A stretch of DNA of 37,327 bases from JAAZAI01 sp050942875. Its GTDB lineage: Bacteria > Verrucomicrobiota > Kiritimatiellia > RFP12 > UBA3636. The DNA is taken from contig JBMNOD010000032.1 in the NCBI GenBank assembly GCA_050942875.1, positions 1 through 37,327 of the forward strand, read 5' to 3'. Below are positions 28,456 to 36,326 of the stretch, one piece after another; position 1 is the stretch's first letter; every line of letters begins with the position of its first letter. Position numbers and translations under genes: made by a program. The notes beneath the pieces were generated by a model. That model had not been told where the DNA came from. It worked only from the letters and a program-made list of their open reading frames with translations, and searched no databases.

Positions 28456-31160
28456 TTTGCGTCTCCTGATTTGGCTCTGGCTCTGCGGGTTTTAAGGGGC
28501 GGCAGCTTGATGTCGTGACGGGCGATCGTCTCGTCGGCGTCTGGAATTTGTTCGCGATACCGGATGAACAGGCGTTCAAGAACGTCGACCTGCGGATCGG
28601 AAAGGCTCTTCTTCGCATGGTACTGGGCGGCAACCGACCTGAAGAACTCGGCGTCGTCATAGACTTGACGGCCTTTGCGCACGGGGGCCTTCCACGTGTT
28701 GACCTGGCCAAGGCCGGTCAGAATGGACTCGATCTTGTCGGTGTCCACCGCAGGAACGTCGGTGTAGACGATCTCAAGCCGTTCGCAGAGTTCGCGGGAG
28801 AAGTTCGGGATTTGCTTGCGAGCACCGAGGAACATGCGGTCGAGGTAGTGACGTTGCTTGGGCGAGAGGCGCTTGCCGCGCCGAACTTGGTCGCGAAGGG
28901 ACTGGTAGAAGTCCGAAGCGTTTTCGTCGATGCCGGCCTTGTCGAGAATCTCGAAGATTTCAAGCGTCGAGGCTCGCGGCGGTTGAAGCCTCTCGTCTTC
29001 AAGGATGTCCTCGCGTCCGATGGACTTGAGAAAACCCTCGAAATCCGTGAGGCTCGATCGGTAGCGGGCGAGGATGTTGAGCAACGCGCGAAGCTGGTTC
29101 TGGGAAATCTCGCCGGTGGGCATCGGGGCGCTGTCCGCCTCGGCATCGAGGCTTGCCGTGTCGTCGATCGCCTCCGCTGGATCTTCACTCGCTTCAGCCG
29201 CCTTGGCGCTCTTGCCTTTGCCCTTGCGAGCAGGCTTCTGCGTCGGAGCTTCGCCGAAGAACTTGGCCTTGATCTCCTCGACAAACTGCTGGTCGCTGAA
29301 CGTGCGCCTGCCGCGTTTGACGGGCGGGTGCCAGTCTTTGACCTCTTCAAACTTCTTGAGGACCGCCTCGACGATGTCGGGCTCGGCCGCCGGGGCCTTG
29401 GCGGCGGTCAGCCAGTCTTTCAGCTTCTTGTAGAAGTTGCCGAGCATGCCTTGCCAATCGAGCTTTTTGTCGGGGTCCTCGACCTCGTCGAGCTGCGTTT
29501 CCATGGCGGCGGTGAAGCCGACGTTGAACAGGTCGTCGTAGTTGGCGACGAGGAAGGCGTTGACCTTTTCGCCCAGCTCCGTGGGCTGGAGCGAGCGGCG
29601 CTCCTTGACGATGTAGTTTCGCGCCATGAGCGTGGCGAGGATGGAGGCGTAGGTGGAGGGGCGGCCGACGCCGTTGGCCTCGAGAGCCCTCACGAGCGAG
29701 GCTTCGTTGTAGCGGGCGGGCGGCTTCGTCTCCTTGCGCTCCTCGTCGACGGCGAGCAGGTCGAGCGGCTCGTCGGCCGTCAGCGGCGGCAGGGCGTCGA
29801 GGCGGTCGTCGTCGTCGTCCTTCTCGCCGTCGCCGATGCTGGTGGCGTCCGTTTCGCCGACCACCTTGAGGAAGCCGAGGAAAATCGTTTCCGATGCCGA
29901 TGCCGACAGCCCGAGCTCGCCAAAGCCGTTGCTGGGCTTGGCGGTCACCTTGGCCGTCGTGATCTTGAAGCGAGCGTCGGCCATCTGGCTGGCGATGAAC
30001 CGCTCCCAGATCAGCCGGTAGAGCTTCATCTCATTGGGCTTGAGAACGCCGGCAAGGCTTCCCGGCGTACGGGCGGGGTCGGTGGGGCGAATGGCCTCGT
30101 GGGCACCCTGCGCCGTGCCCTTGTTTTTGTAGATGCGTGGCTTGGGGCTGACGAAGTCGGCGCCGTAGTTCTTCTGAATGTAGGTTCGTGCCGCCGTCTG
30201 CGCGTCCTGGGCGATTGAGAATGAGTCCGTGCGCATGTAGGTGATGAGACCGACCGTGTCGCCGCCTTTGAGTTCAATGCCTTCGTAAAGCTTCTGGGCC
30301 AGGTTCATCGTGACGTTCGGCGAAAAGCCCAATGCGTTGGAGGCGGCTTGCTGGAGCGTGCTCGTGATGAACGGCGCGTAGGGACGGCGGCTGCGTTCCT
30401 GCTCGGTGACGTCGTCCACGCTGAACGCGCTGCATGCCAGCGCCTCGTGGACCTGCTTGGCGAGGGCTTCGTCCTTGACGTCCGCCTTCTCGCCGCGAAT
30501 CTGGCGGAGCTTGACGGTGAAGGCCGTCTTCGGGTCGATGCGCTTGCCCACCTTCGCGCCGAAGAGCCAGTACGGCGTCGGCGTGAAGGCGCGAATCTCG
30601 GCTTCGCGTTCGCAGACGAGGCGCAACCCCACGGACTGGACGCGCCCGGCGCTGAGCCCCTTGCCGACCTGCTGCCAGAGAGACGGGCTGACCTTGTAGC
30701 CGACGAGGCGGTCGAGGACGCGGCGCGCCTGCTGGGCATCGACGAGCGGCATGTTGATTTTGCGCGGATTGTCAAAAGCCCGCCGGACGGCGGTGGGCGT
30801 GATTTCGTTGTACTGGACGCGGTAGAACTTCTTCTTGTCGGCGGACTTCAGCTCGTCCTTGATGATCTGCTTCAGATGCCATGCTATGGCCTCGCCTTCG
30901 CGATCCGGGTCGGAGGCAAGATAGATCTCATCGCATTCCTTCGCCTTGCGAACAAGGTCGGACACGATCGCCTTCTTGTCGTCGGTCACGGTGTAAATCG
31001 GTTCGAATTGGCTGTCGTCAGGCGATATCCGGATGCCGAGTGAATGCCGAGGGAGATCGCGGACATGTCCAACCGAGGCTTTGACAATGTATTCGGGGCC
31101 GACGATTTTGCCAATGGTCTTCGCTTTTGCAGGCGATTCGACGATGACAAGTTTTTTCAT
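28452..31160 (-). CDS. topA: DNA topoisomerase I (type IA) with atypical C-terminal repeats
   Basis: The 902-residue enzyme relaxes negative supercoils. The Toprim domain (MKKLVIVESPAKAKTIGK, DPDREGEAIAWH) and the active-site Tyr308 (GLITYMRTDS) are intact, as are the AHEAIRPTDP and GRPSTYASI motifs. Instead of the usual four-Cys zinc ribbons, the region after about residue 600 is cysteine-poor. It shows repeated modules: PPVKRGRRTFSDQQF (about 611) with APVRKGRQVYDDAEF (about 822), and a helical unit of type SxxQxxxLxxL-xRYRxxI at about 680, 762 and 848. A Lys/Ala/Glu-rich linker separates them. RBS AAAGGA lies 11 nt before the ATG. It follows dprA, a common pairing. Confidence 0.95.
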   Translation of the reverse strand: MKKLVIVESPAKAKTIGKIVGPEYIVKASVGHVRDLPRHSLGIRISPDDSQFEPIYTVTDDKKAIVSDLVRKAKECDEIYLASDPDREGEAIAWHLKQIIKDELKSADKKKFYRVQYNEITPTAVRRAFDNPRKINMPLVDAQQARRVLDRLVGYKVSPSLWQQVGKGLSAGRVQSVGLRLVCEREAEIRAFTPTPYWLFGAKVGKRIDPKTAFTVKLRQIRGEKADVKDEALAKQVHEALACSAFSVDDVTEQERSRRPYAPFITSTLQQAASNALGFSPNVTMNLAQKLYEGIELKGGDTVGLITYMRTDSFSIAQDAQTAARTYIQKNYGADFVSPKPRIYKNKGTAQGAHEAIRPTDPARTPGSLAGVLKPNEMKLYRLIWERFIASQMADARFKITTAKVTAKPSNGFGELGLSASASETIFLGFLKVVGETDATSIGDGEKDDDDDRLDALPPLTADEPLDLLAVDEERKETKPPARYNEASLVRALEANGVGRPSTYASILATLMARNYIVKERRSLQPTELGEKVNAFLVANYDDLFNVGFTAAMETQLDEVEDPDKKLDWQGMLGNFYKKLKDWLTAAKAPAAEPDIVEAVLKKFEEVKDWHPPVKRGRRTFSDQQFVEEIKAKFFGEAPTQKPARKGKGKSAKAAEASEDPAEAIDDTASLDAEADSAPMPTGEISQNQLRALLNILARYRSSLTDFEGFLKSIGREDILEDERLQPPRASTLEIFEILDKAGIDENASDFYQSLRDQVRRGKRLSPKQRHYLDRMFLGARKQIPNFSRELCERLEIVYTDVPAVDTDKIESILTGLGQVNTWKAPVRKGRQVYDDAEFFRSVAAQYHAKKSLSDPQVDVLERLFIRYREQIPDADETIARHDIKLPPLKTRRARAKSGDAK

Positions 31161-31163
31161 GCT

Positions 31164-31193
31164 GTTGACTTTCCTTTAAAATACGTTGACTTT
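31164..31193. repeat. GTTGACTTT direct repeat in the topA leader
   Basis: GTTGACTTT occurs at 31164-31172 and 31185-31193, 21 bp apart, in the 41-bp gap between the dprA stop and the topA start. The spacing of two helical turns fits a protein-binding site, but nothing else supports it. Confidence 0.3.
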
Positions 31194-31201
31194 ACAATGT
31201 G

Positions 31202-32329
31202 TTAAATCCGCCTTCGCCGGACGGCCTGGGCGCCGACACGTTCGATCTGGGACTTGATTTCAAGGCTGATCAGGCGGGAGCCCAGCACGTGCGGAGCGAG
31301 TCCGCTGGCGGCGAGCAGTTCGTCCGGCGTCATTTCTTCAGTGCCGAGCGCGGCGAGAATCTTGACTTCAGTCTCGTCGAGATCAGGCTTCGGGGCAGGG
31401 GAGGGCGCCGTTTCTGGCTGGACGCCGGCGGTGACGCGGGGAGCCATGGAGTCGGGGAGTGACTGGAGCTCGTCGAGCACTTCCTCGGGTGTTTCCACAA
31501 GGCGGGCGCCATCCTTGATGATTTTATGGCAGCCTTTTGCAGCGGGATTGTCGATGCGGCCGGGAATGGCGAGGACGGAACGCCCTTGTTCAAGGGCGTG
31601 GTCGCACGTGATCAGCGTGCCGCTCGTGGCGCCGGCCTCGACGGCGAGGACGGCGGAGGACAGACCGGAAATGATGCGGTTTCGCATCGGGAAAGTCTGA
31701 CGATCCGCCTGGCGCCCAAAGGGGTATTCGGTGATGACGGCACCCCCCGACTTGGCGATGCGGCGCGCGAGATTCCGGTTTTCAGGCGGGTAAAGGCGGT
31801 CAAGGGCGCTGCCGATGACGGCCACGGTGCGACCGCCGGCGAGAAGGGCGGCGGCGTGGCATTCGGCATCGATGCCGCGTGCGAGGCCGGAAACGATGAC
31901 AATGCCTGCTTGAGCAAGCTGAAAGGCGAACGACTTGGCCATGGCGCGACCGTAGGCGGTGGGCGCCCGGGTGCCGATCATGGCGAGACAGGCGCATGAG
32001 AGCGCGGCGGGATCGCCGACGATGTAGAGCGCCAACGGCGGGTTGTAAATGCGTCGGAGCAGGGGAGGGTAGGCGGCATCCACCGGCGTGAGAAACGAAA
32101 CGCTGCTTTCGGCGGCGCGCGCCATCTCGTCCTGCCAGTCCACACTGGCGAAAGCCTGGGCGAAATGATCGGCTCGGTTGCGCCCGATTCCCTTGACGGA
32201 CGCGAGACGTGCGCTGCCGGCAGAAAAGAACGCAACGGCGGATCCCAGCGCCGCGATGCCGTTTTCGACGGTCACAGCGCCGATGTCCTGCACCATGTTA
32301 AGTGCTATATATGCCTCGCGTTCAGTCAT
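31202..32329 (-). CDS. dprA: DNA-processing protein DprA
   Basis: The 375-residue protein loads RecA onto incoming single-stranded DNA in natural transformation. An N-terminal helical SAM/HhH-like region (VKGIGRNRADHF) precedes the Rossmann-like core with IGTRAPTAYG, VSGLARGIDAECH, PENRNLARRI and the strongly conserved RNRIISGLS, GATSGTLITCDHALEQGR. The C-terminal winged helix (about 305-375, ILAALGTEEMTPDELLAASG) is present. Start ATG 32329 is preferred over a TTG six codons upstream; neither has a good ribosome-binding site. Located upstream of topA on the same strand. Confidence 0.94.
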   Translation of the reverse strand: MTEREAYIALNMVQDIGAVTVENGIAALGSAVAFFSAGSARLASVKGIGRNRADHFAQAFASVDWQDEMARAAESSVSFLTPVDAAYPPLLRRIYNPPLALYIVGDPAALSCACLAMIGTRAPTAYGRAMAKSFAFQLAQAGIVIVSGLARGIDAECHAAALLAGGRTVAVIGSALDRLYPPENRNLARRIAKSGGAVITEYPFGRQADRQTFPMRNRIISGLSSAVLAVEAGATSGTLITCDHALEQGRSVLAIPGRIDNPAAKGCHKIIKDGARLVETPEEVLDELQSLPDSMAPRVTAGVQPETAPSPAPKPDLDETEVKILAALGTEEMTPDELLAASGLAPHVLGSRLISLEIKSQIERVGAQAVRRRRI

Positions 32330-32442
32330 TTGAGATGTTTTAGACAAGCCAGTTTCGTGAGCCAGGGCCTTTTGTTTTCGCCATTGCTTCTAAAGAAATA
32401 TCACAGCGACGAGAGGGCGTGCAAGCGAAATCTTGCGGTGGG

Positions 32443-32496
32443 CGAGAGTGGTAGGGGACAGACCCTTGAAAAGGCGTGGCAGGGTGCCCACTCTCG
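32443..32496. repeat. REP-like imperfect palindrome with a GGGGAC motif
   Basis: CGAGAGTGG (32443-32451) pairs with CCACTCTCG (32488-32496); inside it ACCCT (32462-32466) pairs with AGGGT (32481-32485). A TAGGGGACAGAC motif (32452-32463) sits in the left bulge. The element lies in the 248-bp gap between dprA and the small membrane gene. Confidence 0.45.
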
Positions 32497-32577
32497 GATC
32501 GCGAGGCTCCGGACTCGCCCAGTCACTGCAATTATGGTGGAATGAATGGCAACGAATGAAAAGGAACAACCTCCACG

Positions 32578-32949
32578 ATGCCTAGACTCAACCCCAGCCG
32601 GCGCTACAGCATTCTGCCGCCGACACGAGCCGAATTTTGGTTCAAGAAGTGGTTTCTGGGCGTGTGTTGTTCATTGTCGCTCGTGGTGTACGGTCTGCAT
32701 TCGATTCTGTCTCAAAGTTCTTATGCCATAGGGAAGACCTGCCGAACGCTTGTTTTCGTCAAGGTTCTTGGATTTCAAGCCGTTCTCATGGGCGTGGCCT
32801 TTATCGGTTTTGGCGTGGCGTTGTTTTCAGGATGTTGCACCCCCTATTCAAAACGGCTTTCCGAATTTGAAGACCTTGGGCTTGCCATGGGCTTGCTGAT
32901 GATGGTGGTTGGCATCGGATGGTGCTCCTGGATTTTTTTAGCAGGATGA
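32578..32949 (+). CDS. small hypothetical membrane protein
   Basis: The 123-residue product shows three hydrophobic segments likely to cross the membrane (about 27-46, 61-84 and 101-121) after a basic N-terminus (MPRLNPSRRYSILPPTRAEF). AAGGAA lies about 12 nt before the ATG, slightly far. I recognise no family. It is flanked on both sides by copies of a TAGGGGAC motif and stands apart from its neighbours, which suggests a mobile or recently acquired cassette. It could also be a chance frame, although the hydrophobic pattern argues for a real protein. Confidence 0.6.
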   Translation: MPRLNPSRRYSILPPTRAEFWFKKWFLGVCCSLSLVVYGLHSILSQSSYAIGKTCRTLVFVKVLGFQAVLMGVAFIGFGVALFSGCCTPYSKRLSEFEDLGLAMGLLMMVVGIGWCSWIFLAG

Positions 32950-32967
32950 TTTGCTGTGCGATTACGA

Positions 32968-32979
32968 TAGGGGACGGTC
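32968..32979 (+). repeat. second copy of the TAGGGGAC motif
   Basis: TAGGGGACGGTC matches 32452-32463 (TAGGGGACAGAC) in ten of twelve positions and lies on the other side of the small membrane gene. Confidence 0.4.
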
Positions 32980-33035
32980 TGACGATTCTGATGACATGAC
33001 CGAACCCAAAGAGGGAGGGGCTGCCATAAACGTCG

Positions 33036-33051
33036 CATAATATATATTATG
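33036..33051. promoter_or_regulatory. AT-rich palindrome upstream of the epimerase operon
   Basis: CATAATATATATTATG is a perfect 16-bp palindrome 66 bp before ATG 33117, in an otherwise GC-rich region. It is a candidate operator or part of a promoter (it contains TATATT). The 167-bp gap holds no gene. Confidence 0.4.
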
Positions 33052-33116
33052 TTAAGAAAAAGAGCGCAGAACAGCAGGATTGATTTCTTGCGCGGAATTT
33101 GCTAAAAATATGACAT

Positions 33117-34097
33117 ATGAAAACAGCACTCGTCTGCGGCGCCGGCGGCTTCATCGGCTCTCACTTGGTTACGTACCTTAAATCAAAGGGTCTGTGGGTT
33201 CGTGGCGTCGATCTCCATCCGCCCGCTTTTTCGCCGAGCACAGCGGACGAATTTCTTTCGCTCGACCTTCGGGACGAAGCGAACTGCAAAACCGCCCTGC
33301 GATTGTCGGACGGCTCGGCTCCCAACGAAGTCTATCAACTCGCCGCCGACATGGGCGGCATGGGCTTCATCCACGCCGCTGAATGTGAAATCATGCGCAA
33401 CAGCGCGCTGATCAACATCAACATGGCGCACAACGCCGCTTCCGTCGGCGTTCCGCGCTATTTCTTCTCGTCGTCCGTCTGCGTCTATCGCGACATGATG
33501 CCCGACGAGCCTCAGCTCACCGAAGACGACGCCTATCCCGCGCTTCCCGACAACGAATACGGCTGGGAAAAACTCTACGCCGAACGGCTCGCCAAGGCCT
33601 ACGAACGGAAGACCGGCATGGTCGTGCGCATTGCGCGCTTCCAAAACTGCTACGGCCCTGAAGGCACGTGGCGCGGCGGTCGCGAAAAGGCCCCCGCCGC
33701 GCTGTGTCGAAAAGTCGCACTTGCCAAACCGGGTGGCACAGTCGACATCTGGGGCGATGGCACGGCCATTCGAAACTTCATTTACATCGACGATCTCGTG
33801 GACGGCATCTACAGGCTCATGCACTCCGACATCAGCGAGCCGGCCAACATCGGCACGCAGGAGTATGTCACCGTTCGGGAACTTCTCGATACGATTGCAT
33901 CGGTCGCCGGGAAGCCCATCCTCATCCATGGCATTGACGGGCCCGTCGGCGTTGCCTCGCGCAACTTCAGCACCGAGAGAATCAACAGCATCGGCTGGAC
34001 GCCGCGGCATGCGTTGCGGGACGGCATTGCCAAGCTGTATCCTTGGATTGTGGAGCAAGTCACGGCAGCCGGCCTGTTGGCGGAAGAAGCCCGATGA
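33117..34097 (+). CDS. GDP-mannose 3,5-epimerase-like NAD-dependent epimerase
   Basis: The 326-residue protein is an extended short-chain dehydrogenase. NAD-binding GAGGFIGSH is at residues 8-16 and the YxxxK pair is Tyr148/Lys152 (EYGWEKLY). Features that recall plant GME are the catalytic Cys122 (SSSVCVYRD), ADMGGMGFI, and the segment RFQNCYGPEGTWRGGREKAP, whose Lys191 matches the second acid/base residue. GME makes GDP-L-galactose or GDP-L-gulose from GDP-mannose. In a bacterium this would supply an unusual L-sugar for a surface polysaccharide. It heads an operon with the lipid kinase, overlapping it by 4 nt. The family call is good; the product sugar is inferred. Confidence 0.82.
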   Translation: MKTALVCGAGGFIGSHLVTYLKSKGLWVRGVDLHPPAFSPSTADEFLSLDLRDEANCKTALRLSDGSAPNEVYQLAADMGGMGFIHAAECEIMRNSALININMAHNAASVGVPRYFFSSSVCVYRDMMPDEPQLTEDDAYPALPDNEYGWEKLYAERLAKAYERKTGMVVRIARFQNCYGPEGTWRGGREKAPAALCRKVALAKPGGTVDIWGDGTAIRNFIYIDDLVDGIYRLMHSDISEPANIGTQEYVTVRELLDTIASVAGKPILIHGIDGPVGVASRNFSTERINSIGWTPRHALRDGIAKLYPWIVEQVTAAGLLAEEAR

Positions 34098-34996
34098 AAT
34101 TCCGAAAGGTCAGAGTCTTCTTCAACAAGAAGGCCGGCGCCGGCATGGCCTTCCGCCGCGTGCAGGAGGCTTTTTCAGTCCATTGGAAGCAGGCGGCGGA
34201 CGACCTTGCCTGGTACTTCCCCGCCACCCCCGAGGAGTCCTTTCGGATGCTGGACGCCGCCATTGACGACGGTGCCGAGTGCATCATTGTCTGCGGCGGC
34301 GATGGCACAGTCAGCAGCATCGGCACCCGGCTGATCGGAACCGATGTCTGCATGGGCGTGGTGCCGATCGGCAGCGGAAATGGTTTTGCGCGCCACTTCG
34401 CCCAGTCCTTGAACAGCACCGAGGCCGTTGCAGAACTTTCACACGGGGCGATGCGGGAAATGGACGTTGGCTACGTCAACAACCGCCCCTTTCTCGTCAG
34501 CGCCAGCGCCGCCTGGGACGCCGCTCTCGTCAAAGCCTACAACCAGGCGCCGATCCGCGGCGTCGGCACGTACGTGCTCGCCGGCGTCTATTCGTTCTTC
34601 GATTATACGCCCAAGCCCGTTCGCATCGTCATCGATGAAGCCGAGACGCTTAATTTTGATCGCCCGATCCTGCTGACCATTGGCAATCTCAGCGGCTGGG
34701 GTGGCGGCGCCCTGATTGATCGAGAGGCCAGCGCCTGTGATGGATGCCTTGAGCTGGTCGTTGCACGAAAGCAGGACGCCCCGATCCTGCTTGCCAATCT
34801 CGCCGATGTCTTCAACCGCGGCTTGGCCAACCTCCCCTACGTCACCTTTCGGCAATTCAAGTCGCTCCGGATTGAACGCACCGAAGCACAGCCGATCCAA
34901 CTTGACGGCGAACTCCATGACGCTCCAAAAATTCTCAACGTCAACGTCACCAAGGGCCAGCTCAAAATCCTCGTTCCCGCAAGTCCGCGCACATGA
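34094..34996 (+). CDS. diacylglycerol/lipid kinase family protein (DagK/YegS type)
   Basis: The 300-residue protein has the lipid-kinase signature CGGDGTVSSIG (GGDGT at residues 68-72) followed by GVVPIGSGNGFARHF, which binds ATP. The C-terminal beta-sandwich domain ends with IQLDGELHDAP, as usual in the family. It phosphorylates a lipid such as diacylglycerol or a sphingoid base on the inner membrane face; the substrate is not readable. ATG 34094 lies inside the ATGA overlap with the epimerase, and the in-frame start at 34043 adds residues from the overlapping gene only. It couples in turn to the ankyrin-MORN gene. Confidence 0.9.
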   Translation: MKFRKVRVFFNKKAGAGMAFRRVQEAFSVHWKQAADDLAWYFPATPEESFRMLDAAIDDGAECIIVCGGDGTVSSIGTRLIGTDVCMGVVPIGSGNGFARHFAQSLNSTEAVAELSHGAMREMDVGYVNNRPFLVSASAAWDAALVKAYNQAPIRGVGTYVLAGVYSFFDYTPKPVRIVIDEAETLNFDRPILLTIGNLSGWGGGALIDREASACDGCLELVVARKQDAPILLANLADVFNRGLANLPYVTFRQFKSLRIERTEAQPIQLDGELHDAPKILNVNVTKGQLKILVPASPRT

Positions 34997-36267
34997 GCTG
35001 CAGACACAGAAAGAAACCCACGAACATGAAGAATGCAATTGCAAAAACCGCAACCCTCCTGCTGACATGTTGCGCCATCGCGTCGGCCGACAATGTTGTC
35101 CCCGGCGACATCTTCGCGGCCATCAACCTTCGCGACATGGACGTCATCATCCAGATGATTGACAAAGACAAGTCGGCCGTGCTTGCCGCCACGCTCCCCG
35201 GTGGCATCACCCCGCTCCATTATGCCGCTCAGATCGACGATCCTGAAATCGTCTTCCGTCTTCTTGACGCGGGTGCCGACCCCAATGCTCGAACCCTCTC
35301 CAACGAAACGACACCGTTGCACTGGGCTGCCGACAAAGGCTCCGAAGATTCGTTGCGCTTCCTGCTCAACGCCAAGGCGGATGTTTCAATCAAGACGAAA
35401 AAAGGCTTTACGGCGCTGCACTTCGCGGCGCTGGGTCCGAAGCCGGAACTGGCGAAGCGTCTTCTTGCTGCAGGTGCGGATCTAAACGCACCGGACACAG
35501 GCGGCAACACGCCATTGCATCTTGCCGCCGCCGCCGGAAAGATCAAAGGTGTCGAAACGCTCCTGTCTCTTGGCGCCGACCCCACGCGGAAGAACCGCAA
35601 AGGCAACACACCGGCGCAGTTGGCTCGCAAGGCGGAGGTCGCAGCCCTTTTCGCCCCGGCGGCGGCAGTAGCAACGCCGCCGACGCCCCCCTCCCCCTCC
35701 CCTGCCCCGGCCACCATCGCTCCTACTCAACAGCCCGGCACGCGGACGCTTGCAGAATCCCCCAAAACGACTGCTGCAGAAAACAACACGCGAATGCTTG
35801 CGACTGCCGCCACGGCTGAGACGCCGATGGCCGACAAACCGGCCGAAGAACGCCTGGCAATCGCCGAGCAATACCGCCGTTTCATGGAAGACCCCAATAC
35901 GATCAAGCTGTCAAACGGCTCGGTCTATCAAGGCGAAATGCATCGTGGTAAATTCCATGGCTTCGGCGTGCTCTGCAACCAATATCGCGAACGCTATGAA
36001 GGCGAATGGAAAACGGGCAAGAAGCATGGCGTTGGAACATTCTCCTATTCCAACGGCGACAGCCTTGCCGGCACCTGGCGCAATGACGTCCCTCACGGAA
36101 ACGGCATTTTCGTCTTTGCCAACGGAGGCCGCGTCTCCGGCACATGGAAAAACGGCGTCCTGGTCAGCGGCGAAGGTTTTTACATCAAATCCGACGGCAG
36201 CCGTTACCACGGCACGTGGAAGAACAACGTCCTTGTCTCCACGCGGCCGGTTGTAAGTGCGCCTTAA
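34993..36267 (+). CDS. secreted ankyrin-MORN repeat protein
   Basis: The product is 424 residues from ATG 34993, which overlaps the kinase stop by 4 nt; ATG 35026 is an alternative. A signal peptide follows (MKNAIAKTATLLLTCCAIASA). Four ankyrin repeats with a partial fifth (TPLHYAAQIDDPEIVFRLL, TPLHWAADKGSED, TALHFAALG, TPLHLAAAAGK) occupy residues about 70-225. A Pro/Ala/Thr-rich linker leads to about five MORN repeats (YQGEMHRGKFHGFGV, YEGEWKTGKKHGVGTFSY, GTWRNDVPHGNGIF). Both repeat types bind proteins or lipids. Combination with a lipid kinase and a sugar epimerase points to the cell envelope. No enzymatic domain is present. The stop codon lies in a perfect palindrome. Confidence 0.85.
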   Translation: MSCRHRKKPTNMKNAIAKTATLLLTCCAIASADNVVPGDIFAAINLRDMDVIIQMIDKDKSAVLAATLPGGITPLHYAAQIDDPEIVFRLLDAGADPNARTLSNETTPLHWAADKGSEDSLRFLLNAKADVSIKTKKGFTALHFAALGPKPELAKRLLAAGADLNAPDTGGNTPLHLAAAAGKIKGVETLLSLGADPTRKNRKGNTPAQLARKAEVAALFAPAAAVATPPTPPSPSPAPATIAPTQQPGTRTLAESPKTTAAENNTRMLATAATAETPMADKPAEERLAIAEQYRRFMEDPNTIKLSNGSVYQGEMHRGKFHGFGVLCNQYRERYEGEWKTGKKHGVGTFSYSNGDSLAGTWRNDVPHGNGIFVFANGGRVSGTWKNGVLVSGEGFYIKSDGSRYHGTWKNNVLVSTRPVVSAP

Positions 36268-36326
36268 GGCGCACAGGTGTCAGCCGCTGGCGGCTAGCCG
36301 GACTTTCTCGAATGGCGAAAGTCCGG
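36258..36326. terminator. cluster of three dyads between convergent genes
   Basis: Three inverted repeats lie close together: a perfect palindrome TGCGCCTTAAGGCGCA (36258-36273), AGCCGC-TG-GCGGCT (36282-36295), and a strong hairpin CCGGACTTTC (36298-36307) with GAAAGTCCGG (36317-36326), 9-nt loop. They span both stop codons of the convergent ankyrin-MORN and Rhs genes and probably end transcription on both strands. Confidence 0.55.

Noticed and set aside
28515..30218. Plus-strand frame of 567 codons inside topA.
   Set aside because: Antisense to topA; composition-driven.
30985..31010. GGTTCGAAT resembling a tRNA T-loop.
   Set aside because: It lies within topA coding sequence and no acceptor, D or anticodon stems can be drawn around it.
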